NCBI GenBank assembly: GCA_905250025.1
Contig: CAJNOJ010000017.1
Location: 186,001 to 250,000 of the forward strand
Origin: Adineta ricciae
Lineage: Eukaryota > Rotifera > Eurotatoria > Adinetida > Adinetidae
DNA length: 64,000 nt
Direction: 5' to 3'
In this document: positions 23,851 to 34,090 of the stretch, one piece after another
Numbering within the stretch: position 1 is the stretch's first letter
How the letters are laid out: every line of letters starts with the position of its first letter
The notes under the pieces: model-generated
The model's input: the letters and a program-made list of their open reading frames with translations, nothing else
Database searches by the model: none
What the model was told of the DNA's origin: nothing
Program-made: the position numbers and the translations under genes

Positions 23851-25807
23851 TTATTGCCAAAGTAGATCTGATGAGGCGGGCATGTATTCTGTTACTGGAC
23901 GGGTTGGCATTCCAGAGATTAAGGCTGACGCCGACGTGTTCGTTTTTGAGTTTGCAAATGGAACAAACTGAGAAAATTGATTATTTAACTAAAGAAAGAG
24001 TAAAGAATATTAGAGTAGAAATGAAGATCATCGTGTTGCTTTACTTGATCATGCGTAAACGTTGACGGCGTATTTTGAAGAGTAGGTGAACTCATATTAT
24101 TAGAATTGTTATGGTTCATAGCATGCATTCCAGGCATTGTTGTTGTTGTTGTTGGGAAAAGATGGCCATGCTAGAGACGATCGAATTAGTACGTGGAAAA
24201 GAGCAAAACTGGTATTTTTCATGAGGAGAAACGTACTTGAGATTGAAATCCAGGATGAGACGATTGCTGATAGAGGTTACTACCGAATGACGCTGATTTA
24301 TGATGAGAATGAAGTTGTTGAGCTTGTGGTTGAGGAAAACCAGCAGGATTCACTAAATGAAGAGAAATCATCGTTGAGATGCTCTTCTATCAGTACCCTC
24401 AAGAACATACTTTGAGGTAACTGCATCATTGGCGGTCGAATATTTGCTCCTAGAGGTGCGCCCATAGATGTTGAAGGTGTGTTGAATAATGCCATAATTT
24501 TGTCGTTAGTCATAACGCCGCTTGAATTCGTCGCAGAGTTGGTTTCAGTTGAAGATAAAAACGCACTTTCGATATTTATATCCAAGTTTGGCGTTGCTAT
24601 ATTGCCTACGTTTGTGTTTACCGTTGGTCCTGCCGAAAATATCTCATGCAAAGGATCAATAATATTAGTTGGAGTTGGTTTTATTGAAGTAGTTGTATTT
24701 GTTGGTGTCGCCGCTGGTATTGGCAATGAGGGTTCATCTACAATAGTATTGATCTTAATTTAGCAATTAGTTCAGCATTAGACTTCGCATGCCTAGGTCT
24801 AGCAGATTCGGTGGATTTCCAGCAGCCACAGGTTGAATTGGTGTTGAGATCGATGTTGTTGATGGTGAAGGGGTAATCGATGGCTGATTGGTTGGTGTTG
24901 AACGTTCATTACCTGCTTGTCGTACTGGATTATTAGCTGGCGCTGGTGCTGCGAATGATTTTATTTTTGGAATGTTATTGCTAACAGGTTTTTCTGTCTG
25001 AAATTACGTTTGAAAAATAGAACATCTATAGAGTAAAATATCAAAGCATACTTGTCCTGAGTCAGCTGTTGGTTCTACACGTCGTTGATTTGTTTCAGAT
25101 TCAATCAACTAAACACAAATAAAAATTATGATGAAATGTTTTTTTGAATTCAAACATCTTTTCAATCAGTGTAAACAAATGAAAACAAAAGACGAGACAT
25201 AACAACACTGACATCACTAGACACCGTTATTTCTGGTGGAATCCATTCTTTAGCAATCCATTTGCGTTGTTCATATTTAGCACGAATGAATGATTCGAGA
25301 GCACTATTCATTAAAAGTAACAAATGATCAGGGAAGATGAGAAGTCTTTTTCTGAACATACGAATCAGCTTGAGGTCGTCGAAAGCCAGGAGGTAGATTA
25401 GCTTCATAAACAGCACGCGCACGATTGTTTCCCATTGCTTGCATCGACTAAATAGTCCGAAAGATATTTCTTGAAAACAAGTCAACGAAAATCTTTTCGT
25501 TTCATACAGCAATCTGTTCGGCTGTCCAAGAATCTAAATTAACTGATTTAACTTTCGATATGTGCACACCCAAATTTCGATGAAAACCGGCACAGCGAAT
25601 ACAAATAAAAATGCCAAGATTCCAACTAGCCCATCGAGGACCTGCAAAGACGGAAGTATGAGAACATGTTGATGCACTTTGCATCTTCTTACTTTTTGTA
25701 TCACAATCAACACAAAAGCGATTATCATCTTCTTTGAGCATTTGTGCCAATATCATTTGATATTTTTCCTGCATTTTCGATTTTTCACGTTCTGAACGTA
25801 TCGACAT
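23851..25807 (-). CDS. SMAP1: SMAP-type ArfGAP (stromal membrane-associated protein)
   Basis: This is a GTPase-activating protein for Arf GTPases in clathrin/endosomal trafficking. It starts [20 protein letters not shown]; the ArfGAP zinc finger follows (RFCVDCDTK, then [19 protein letters not shown] after a 51-nt intron, with the arginine finger in [17 protein letters not shown]). The next exon gives [19 protein letters not shown], then [16 protein letters not shown], all typical of SMAP1/2. The tail is Pro/Ser/Gln-rich and includes a LLDLDEPSLP clathrin-box-like segment and a DKIMALFNT motif equivalent to the vertebrate KDSILSLYGT. The last exon ends SSDLLWQ, close to the SMAP terminus. Stop TAA is at 23851-23853. 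One intron (24738-24792) appears to use a GC donor. SMAP1 versus SMAP2 cannot be distinguished. Confidence 0.9.
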
Positions 25808-28800
25808 GTTTGGTCAACTAATCAATCTTCTGTAAAGATAAGTAAAAACAAAATCGCTGAAGTCAATTGTCGTAAAACTTCATTGCGAAGGAAAATATAA
25901 CATAATAATAAATTTAATAAATACACAGGGGCACCATCATTGACATCAAAACATTTTTCTATTGGTAGGAAGCAAAGCACCAATCAGAAAACTTTACCAC
26001 GGTGTGTCACTTTATGCAAGAGAGAATCTGAATGACAATTTGTAAATTCTAACATAAAACATAAAGTGTCAGATGTTTCCATTTGGTACCATTATTTTGT
26101 TAACATCTGATTTGAATTATTCAATTTGTCGTCGCCTATACAATGTTTGTTTTTGTGTACTTATGTTTCTCGCAAATGTACCAAAGTTGATATTTACCGT
26201 GGCTGCAACGGAGATCTCTTTTATCATATCCCGTTGCTGTAAAGTTTTCCGAAGATGCCAATGCGCTGTTATTTTCCGAAAAGTCTAATATGATTAAGCA
26301 GAACTAATGAGAATATAATGATTTACTTACAACTTAGTGTTTTTATTAACTGTGGATTATTAATGAGGAAGAGAAGTCGAAAACTCTCCGATTGCTCGAG
26401 GGTATTGACTTGCTTAATGAAGTTCGAGACAGGTGTCCATTGTTTGTAGGTCATTTCTCACTAGGAGGCTGACATTTTCATTTGTCATCTCGGGTTTATA
26501 TATACGACTTGCGTCGTCGTCGCTGTTTCACTTTTCTTTACATGTTTCTCTCAACAAATCAAGTTCATGATAAAGTTCGTCTATTTAATCAACATTCTTT
26601 CCTTCCAAAAAGATCTTGTTGATCTTTTTTTTGCTATCCAAACGACGTGCTTTTTCTCTTCCGATAAATAATTGAGAAAATTAATCAAGGGGAAGAAGAA
26701 GTCATTCGTCATATGTATTTCACTTTCTCTAACATTGATTAGAAAACACTTGGCAAAATATTTCCATGTATTATTTTTCCAAGCCGACAAGGTAAGAAAT
26801 AATTAATTTCGCTCTCTGACGCGTTTATTAATCGAACAGTAATTTGATTAATTATTCTACATGAACAACTGTCAGAGCTGTAGTTTTTTTCTTCTTCTCC
26901 TCCCCCTAATGTTTGATTACGTTTTTCTCTCTCCGACAATAATTGATCGATTAGAAATTGACCTACTATATAAAAAGCAAAACTACTTCGACACATCAAA
27001 TAGATAACAATAACAAATGGCATTAATATTCTACAATGCCGTGCATAGTCTTTCCCGAATCCTTCATCATGAAATAAGGTAAATAAATATCCATGTAGGT
27101 CGATAATGAAATTCGAATATTCTTTATTGAAAAAATCTGCTTTTTCAATCTTACAGAACAAAGTTGACTTTCTGGTTAGTATTTATTTTTCTTCAAGGCA
27201 CAAATCACTAGCTCTATATCAACAAGGCTAATTGACAGCTGTCTATTTGCACTAGTGCTAGCCCATCACTAGCACCAATGAGACTGACAACAACATTAGT
27301 GTACATCGACACGATAGTTACACAAACGCTGATCTCCGAGGTTTTCTTTATGTAGGCAACTGTCGTGGATGTCTGCTTCGATAGGAGAGTCAACTGACAC
27401 TTATGTATATATATATACATATATACATATATGAAGAAGTCGAGTTTTAGTTGTACTCTTTTATAACAAACTCCATCGAAGAACTAGCTGGTCTGAAAAA
27501 AGACGATGACGATTTGTTAACTAACACATTGTTTTCTACGATTTGGTTTCTCCCCTCAATTTTTCTTAATATATACAATATTTTCGTCGCATATATATAT
27601 ATACATAGATTTGATTATTTAATCATTATATTCTCATTAAATGTCGCTTCTCTACTATCGTGTTTTCGAAGATATATTTGACTTATTTCGTCGACGCAGT
27701 GAAGTGAGGTAAGAAAAACCATATTTCATAACATCTACGTGCATAGAACACAGAACAATGCATCGGTAACATAGCTTCTCTACTTTTGCTTTCTGTGGAA
27801 TGATTTTTTGATTTTAAGAGAAGATTCTAAATATCACTAAGAGGTTTTCTCGTCTTTTAACAGCATGAAGAAGTAGCAATTAGATTTATGAATGCATATT
27901 TTGATGCGACAGGCATTTACGATGCGTAAATAAACAGAGTACATAGATTGTTTTTCTATGAAGAGAACTGTTCGAAATAGTCTCACGAAGAACAGGTGAT
28001 TCTAAGTGAAGGAGTAATAATGTCAACTATATGTCTTGATATATATCATTCATTTCCTGTAAGATCTCTTTCGATCACACACCAAAATATAGGAGTTCGA
28101 AGTTCTCATTCATGTTGGAGAGTATGCCAGTTCTCTCAATAAATCTTAATTAGGAATGTCTGTATTCAAATAAGTAGATTGAATTTCCATGCAGATAGCA
28201 ATCTTTTCTCATTTTCTGAATAATTCATTCTATTCACATTGAACTCTGACTGTAGTCAGATCGTCTTACAGTTTTTCTATTCTTGTCGTCGAAGTACAAA
28301 AGACCATACTTGGTATTCCCGAACAATTAACGATATTGTCTAAGTTCGATTTCACTTACTGAACTCATTTGTAATCATATCACATTGATCATTATAAAAT
28401 CTTCTAAGTAAATTCATGTAAGTATTCCTAGATTATTTTCTTTTCACTTAAGTAATTGTTTCTCGAAGATAATAGTTGATTCCTCTGTATTTCTGAATGA
28501 ATGCACTTCTACTAACTAGTAATTCCTTGCACATGTCATATGATCAAAAGTGATGACATCTCAAAGAAACAAGTTGAATAAGACGGAAGAAAGTGGAGAA
28601 AACTTACATCAGTAGGCGTGCGTGTATATATATATATATATATATATGGCTATCAGACTAACTAACTGTACTTATATTTCCATTGTTCTTGCCGAAAGAA
28701 AACAACAGACTTAAGTGAACTACTGAACTTAGACACCTTCGACAATCAAGAACTCAAGATGAGACGGCGGCGACCAGCTGAGGTACAGTTTTTTTGTAAT

Positions 28801-30510
28801 ATACGTTATTGAAGATTGTGATAGCATGCACTATCGTCTCATAGGTGTCATTGTTTGATTGTATGACTTATCAGAGGATATCGAATTCGTTTCAGTTCAT
28901 TTTCGACAATACTTATATTTATGGTTAGCTATGCATACTGACATTAGATTCGAACAGATCGATAATAATGAAAAGCATTATTCGGTTTATTGCTATCTGA
29001 TGATCTGAGACAGGTGTGTTGCTGTTTGAAAAAGAAAAGTTATGATGTATGGCTAGTAACTTGTTGATTTGTATAAAGATATCGTTGGAAATCTAACCTC
29101 TAAGTTAGACAAGCTCCGATTACAGTTCTTGATAAGTTTGTTGAGACAACCAGGGTTAAACTTCAGTTGTTATTTCATATATTATCTCTTTTCTTTTTCT
29201 GTAACCTCCGATTCGCGATTTTTTTCCAATATATTATCCTGTCTTCTATCATTCTTCTATCCGATTAGTAATAATAAACGTCCAAGAAAAGAAAACCCGA
29301 AGAATTTCTCGATATTTATTCGTATATATGTGTTAAACAATCAAACAAATAGGAACTGTCTTGTAATTAGACAATACATATTAAGAATATAGCACAAAAA
29401 AGGGAAAAGAACATTAGAAAAGTATGTTGATACGGACTTCTTTCTTGGCTATACAACATTGCCTTCAACAGTACGGCGACAGCTAAGAAAAGACAGTCGT
29501 TTGACGATTACTAGTGCTAACTGTAGTCACTGACCTAATGGTAAAGACAAACGACAGTACGGTAGCAATCAGAGAGCTATGTCTTTTGCCATCGCAAGAC
29601 AATAGTTGAGGTACAAACGCATAAATTAGAATGTTATTCGAGGCAAAAAATCGACATTATCACGGATCATTGTCGTATTTATACAATAACAATAATGATA
29701 ATCGTTCGTCAAGTAATGGCAGCTTGTATGATAATATCGGATTATTATCAATAACAAGAAATGGGAAATTTTCGTGAGTATAATCCTCGTCGATGAATAC
29801 TTTGAGTTGAAACTCATCAATCTTCTTATGTTGGAGATAATTCATCATAAGAGGATCAGTATCGTCGATAAATATTACATCACGTACATATTATAGTTAT
29901 CATTTGAAAATATTGCCGTTCTATCTACTGAGATATTAGAATGTGATAAATGTCATTAATAATACAATAGATCATCTTTCTCGTCAGCGATCGAATGGTC
30001 TTCTTCGTTCTTTATCCACTATCTTCAGTGAGTTAGTTAGTCACAACAGAGAATTCTTTCTTGAAGAAGTAGAGATATTTATTCATTCTGACCTCCTGGT
30101 GATGAAAACACATGCTAAGCCGATTACGGAATATGTTTGTACTTTAATTTGTCCATTTTGTTAATAACATACGAGTGTATACAGTTCTTATGTAGCAGAC
30201 ATAGTTGGGATGATTGCTTTGTATCTTCGTCATCGTTGTTGTTTTCCTCTTTGTTCTCTCCTTCTCTTTTTTCTTCTTCTTTTGCCGATCCGTTGTCATC
30301 ATTAGAACCGATCGAAGATATCAAGTAAACAGATTCTCTGTTGTTCTTCTAATTCTCTCGATTGGATAAATCAATCACTCTCCCTTTTCTCGTTCGTTCT
30401 TCTCAGCTTTGGCACTAACACGCATGCTAGTGTTAATCTTCGAGTATTGCGATTCTTATCGTCTACATTGACTAAACAATCATTACTCAATCTTTCAATC
30501 GAATTCGAAC
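25808..30510. other. 4.7-kb stretch with no recognised gene
   Basis: Both strands were read. Open frames (26739-27161 minus, 29943-30164 plus, and others) lack family resemblance and codon regularity. Short (TA)n tracts lie near 27405-27432 and at 28625-28648. A short ATG frame at 28759 (MRRRRPAE, then a GTACAG donor-like site) might be a non-annotated first exon of the K2P gene, but its phase does not fit the acceptor near 30533. Confidence 0.5.
28625..28648. repeat. (TA)n microsatellite
   Basis: An uninterrupted run of TA dinucleotides in the gap upstream of the K2P channel gene. Confidence 0.85.
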
Positions 30511-32165
30511 ATGTTCTTTTTTCGTCTTGGTAGGAAACAGCGACGAGATGAATTGCTTCAGGAGCAAAGACGTTCTACTGCCCAACAGCTCGTGCCAGGT
30601 AGTGTTCACTCGGAAAGAATGGAACGTTGCAAAAATTGTTGCAAATCATTTACCACATTTATCTTTTCACGCGTTGGCCTTTGTCTGCTTGTCGTCGCAT
30701 ATGCATTCGGTGGAGGTGTGGTGTTTCAATTTCTTGAAGCAAATGCAGAAGATGAGAAAGCGAACAAAGTGCAACAACATCTCGATATAACTGTCGAAAG
30801 ATTACTTCAACATAGTATGAACTCGTCGTATTTACATCCCGATACCTGGATGCATGCAGCTAAAGTCATCCTTGAAGATTATCAAAAAGACATTGTTAAA
30901 CAAACGAAGCGTGGCTATCAAGGCGAACGATCGTTAGACGATACGAAACAATGGAATTTTCCAGGGGCGATTCTCTACGCAATAACAGTCATAACAACGA
31001 TCGGTACGGAATCCTTGTCTATTTGTTTTTCCGCAAAAAAAAACTTTGTTTTCCGTCTTGTTTTAGGTTACGGACACATTACTTGGTATGTATAGGATAG
31101 GTTAACCAATGAAGTAAAAAAAATCTAATTATTATCCTTGACTTAGATGGATATCCAGATTGAATTGATTAGTTCATAGAGACTACCAACAATAACTTAA
31201 TGTCCATCTATTGATGACAGAATTATGTTTGTAATTGACATTAAGATGAGTTATATAAACATAAAACGGATTCTTTTGACATACATACAGCTGTTGAAAA
31301 TGAACTTGTCAAAGATATCTTGATTAGTTCGAATGACAGATGATGAATGGCAATTTCCTTGCATTGATAAAACAAAACTGAATCTGAGAACAAAAGAAGA
31401 GCCACTCGATAAGGTCTCATATTTTTTTTCGTTCTAGTCAAACCAATTATGGAAAAATCATGACAATGATCTACGCAATCTTCGGTATCCCATTGATGCT
31501 GCTATGCTTAGCCAACATCGGTTCAACTATGGCTGATGCATTTCGTTTCATCTACTGCAATATCTGCTGTTCATACTGTAATATGGTGAAGAAACGACGG
31601 AATTTACGTGCACTACAATCTGTCGAATTATCACGTAATGCATCCTCATCTATACCTCAATCTTCGATGGGAACAACAATGAATTCAACTTCGGTTCAGC
31701 CACCTGTAGCTAATCTGGAACAACCAGCTCCTACTAATGTCGTCGAGTTTGTCGATAACTTAAGCGTTGATTATCGTAAAGTTACCATACCGATCAGTGT
31801 CACACTCTCACTACTCTCATCCTATTTGATACTTGGCGCTGTACTTTTCAGCGAATGGGAAAATTGGAATTTTTTGGACGGTGCTTATTTTTGTTTTGTC
31901 ACATTGGCAACGATCGGTTTAGGTAAAAACCGAGCTAGGAAATGAAAGAAAAAAATCTGATGATTTCATTCTAGGTGATCTTGTTCCTGGTAAATCGATA
32001 ACATCGACTCAAGTTGAAGGTAAATTGATCATATGTGCTCTGTATGTTTTACTTGGTTTATCATTAATGGCAATGTGTTTCAATTTGATGCAAGAAGAAG
32101 TTCGAGCGAAATTTCGGCGATTAGGAAATAAACTTGGCATCATTGATGATCCAAACTTTTGGTAG
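30511..32165 (+). CDS. Two-pore-domain (K2P) potassium channel
   Basis: This is a background K+ channel of the TWIK/TREK superfamily. The order is a cytosolic basic N terminus, M1 (GLCLLVVAYAFGGGVVFQFL), an extracellular cap with an N-S-S glycosylation site, pore 1 with filter TIGYGH, M2 (MTMIYAIFGIPLMLLCLANIG), a long cytosolic loop of about 95 residues, M3 (ISVTLSLLSSYLILGAVLF), pore 2 with filter TIGLGD, and M4 (LIICALYVLLGLSLMAMCFN). It ends IIDDPNFW, TAG at 32163-32165. An intron splits the first filter between TIG and YGH; the next intron (31086-31438) is unusually long for this window. The sequence TTCGTCTTGGTAG near 30533 looks like an acceptor, so the true N terminus may come from an upstream exon. 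The subfamily cannot be assigned. Confidence 0.9.
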
Positions 32166-32347
32166 TCGATTTTTGTCTTTTAGTTTCATAGATCTTTTGT
32201 CGTTCTATTCGATCACTAACCGTCATTTGCTGTTCGTTCTTGTGTATTGCTTTATTTGTTGTTATTTTATAGATTTAACTATTCTTCTCATCTTTGTTGT
32301 TATTAAAGTTTTCATTTCTTCTCGCTTTGCTTCTACTTTTCTGATAA

Positions 32348-33585
32348 ATGTACGAAGAACAAACGGATCCATATCTCATTCATTCCGATGTATTTTCATC
32401 GACAGAAGATAAACTGGTGAAAGATACTCTTCAATTTCTACTCGTATCAAAGAACGACAATGACAGTATCGAATTTGATGATGATGGTGATCTTGTCACA
32501 AATCGTCCAGAGCGTCTCGATATTATCTTAGGTATTCATTTCGTTTGTTCTAGATAGATGCAAACATTTGCTTACTACTATCAAGTATATCCAATGAAAT
32601 CATATCGCGTAGAGGCGTGCACAGTCGTTCTGTTATCTAAGACATTGAGACACAGGTTGCCTTGTAATGACCTTGATATATCTTCTGTCAATATTCTACA
32701 AGAATAGCTTTCGAAACTCTACTGTGGAAGATAGCAATTACTCGGGTTTTTTTATCTTTCATAGTTCATCGAAATGAAACGAATATTGTTCAATGTGGAT
32801 ATCAATTGTGGAACGGTTGCTTACTTCTTTGTGACTATCTGTTGACGAATTTGAATCGGTTTCGAAATCGAATTGTGCTAGAATTGGGCGCTGGAGTTGG
32901 TCTGTGTACAGTTCTTGCTAGTCGATTCGCAGCGAAGGTCATTTCGACTGGTATGAGGAATAGTTGTCTTTTCATTTCTTCTTCACTTGTAGTTTGATTC
33001 ATTCGTAGATTATGATTCTGATCTATTGGAAATTATTCGAGAAAATGTTCGACTTAACGAGGGTATTTGCCGAAACGAATGCGTTCAGATCGAAAAATTG
33101 AACTGGAAACAATACGATTGTGATGCAATCGATAATGAGATCGAAATCATCATCGCAGCTGATGGTATTTATCAGTAATCTTTTTTCTGCTGCTCTATTA
33201 TTCATTGGAATCATTTAGTTGTCTATGATGATGACCTCACAGATGCACTATTTGACGTTTTCCTCAAATTATTTCAAACGAAATCAAAACTACAATCAGT
33301 ATATATCACTATCGAAAAACGAATAAATTTTTACACGGAAACATTATCCGTCGAATGTCCAGCTTATGATTATTTTCTCGAAAAATTATCTAAATTGAAA
33401 ATCAACTATAAATTATTGATTATTGAACAATTGGATACTGATGTACAATCGATTAATCAATGCACATCGATCTATAAACGAACAACTGAGTTGGTAAGAT
33501 GCGATTTGTTTGATTTATCTGTATTCGATCGCATCTATTTTCAAAGGTTCTGTGGCATATTTATCATTCTGAAAGGTTCTCCTGA
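32348..33585 (+). CDS. METTL22: METTL22-like protein methyltransferase
   Basis: A class I SAM-dependent methyltransferase of the METTL21/22 lysine methyltransferase group. Visible features are an acidic N-terminal region (about 70 residues), LWNGCLLLCDYLL, the SAM motif I LELGAGVGLCTVLA, a TDYDSDLLE acidic loop, the signature AADVVYDDDLTDALF, SVYITIEKRINFYTETLSVE, and a LWHIY end. The order and spacing match animal METTL22. It has about six exons; the last (33547-33585) ends TGA. An intron of about 230 bases follows the first exon. Its stop codon directly abuts that of the convergent gene on the other strand. The K2P stop lies 182 bases upstream on the same strand. Confidence 0.85.
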
Positions 33586-34038
33586 TTAAGGTGGTGAATT
33601 TTTCAATCGACTTGGCTTTGTTAATTTCAGACGTTGTAATAAAGGATCATCTTCATCTGATTGTGTGTCATCGTCGGTTGAGAGTTGTTCAGATGATCTT
33701 AAATGTGACGTTTTCAAATGATCGCCATGATCGTAGACACATGTAGATGGATTCCTTTGGAAGTATTCATCTTTTCGAATGGAAATTATTCGTTGATCTT
33801 CAAGGATGAGTAACGATTGATGAATATGATGCGTTAAGTTCTCTAATTCATCTTGTTTTTGATTAGTAATTGACTGTAACATTTGATGACGACGATCATA
33901 ATGTTCGTATTCATGTCGCAGACGATAATATCGCTGAAGTATTGTTGTGAGAAAGATAAGACTAGTGGAAAATGTTATCCAATAGAATTTACTTTTGGAT
34001 AGTAACTGTTTAATCAGAGAATAGAAATAGGACATCAT
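33586..34038 (-). CDS. Small single-pass membrane protein with coiled coil, unrecognised
   Basis: A single-exon frame of about 150 codons. The first in-frame ATG pair is at 34033-34038 (MMSYFYSLIKQLLSKSK). A hydrophobic segment FYWITFSTSLIFLTTIL follows, then a charged coiled-coil-like stretch (YYRLRHEYEHYDRRHQMLQS and onward) and an acidic tail (STDDDTQSDEDDP). The stop TAA (33586-33588) touches the METTL22 stop. The start lies 52 bases from the ATG of the divergent glycoside hydrolase. The regular composition and absence of stops suggest a real gene, but no family was recognised. Confidence 0.6.
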   Translation of the reverse strand: MMSYFYSLIKQLLSKSKFYWITFSTSLIFLTTILQRYYRLRHEYEHYDRRHQMLQSITNQKQDELENLTHHIHQSLLILEDQRIISIRKDEYFQRNPSTCVYDHGDHLKTSHLRSSEQLSTDDDTQSDEDDPLLQRLKLTKPSRLKNSPP

Positions 34039-34090
34039 CCATTGATTTGTGTGAGTTGTTACCAAAATAATGCGCCATTTTTTCTTTCAG

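Noticed and set aside
26739..27161. 140-codon minus-strand open frame
   Set aside because: No family resemblance and irregular hydrophobic composition typical of AT-rich spacer; no splice context or conserved motif.
28759..28782. MRRRRPAE followed by a donor-like GTACAG as a possible first K2P exon
   Set aside because: It ends in phase 0, while the acceptor-like site near 30533 needs phase 2; joining them gives an early stop.
34070..34090. Upstream in-frame ATG for the glycoside hydrolase
   Set aside because: The seven extra codons end in TTCTTTCAG, a splice-acceptor pattern, and spoil the signal peptide.
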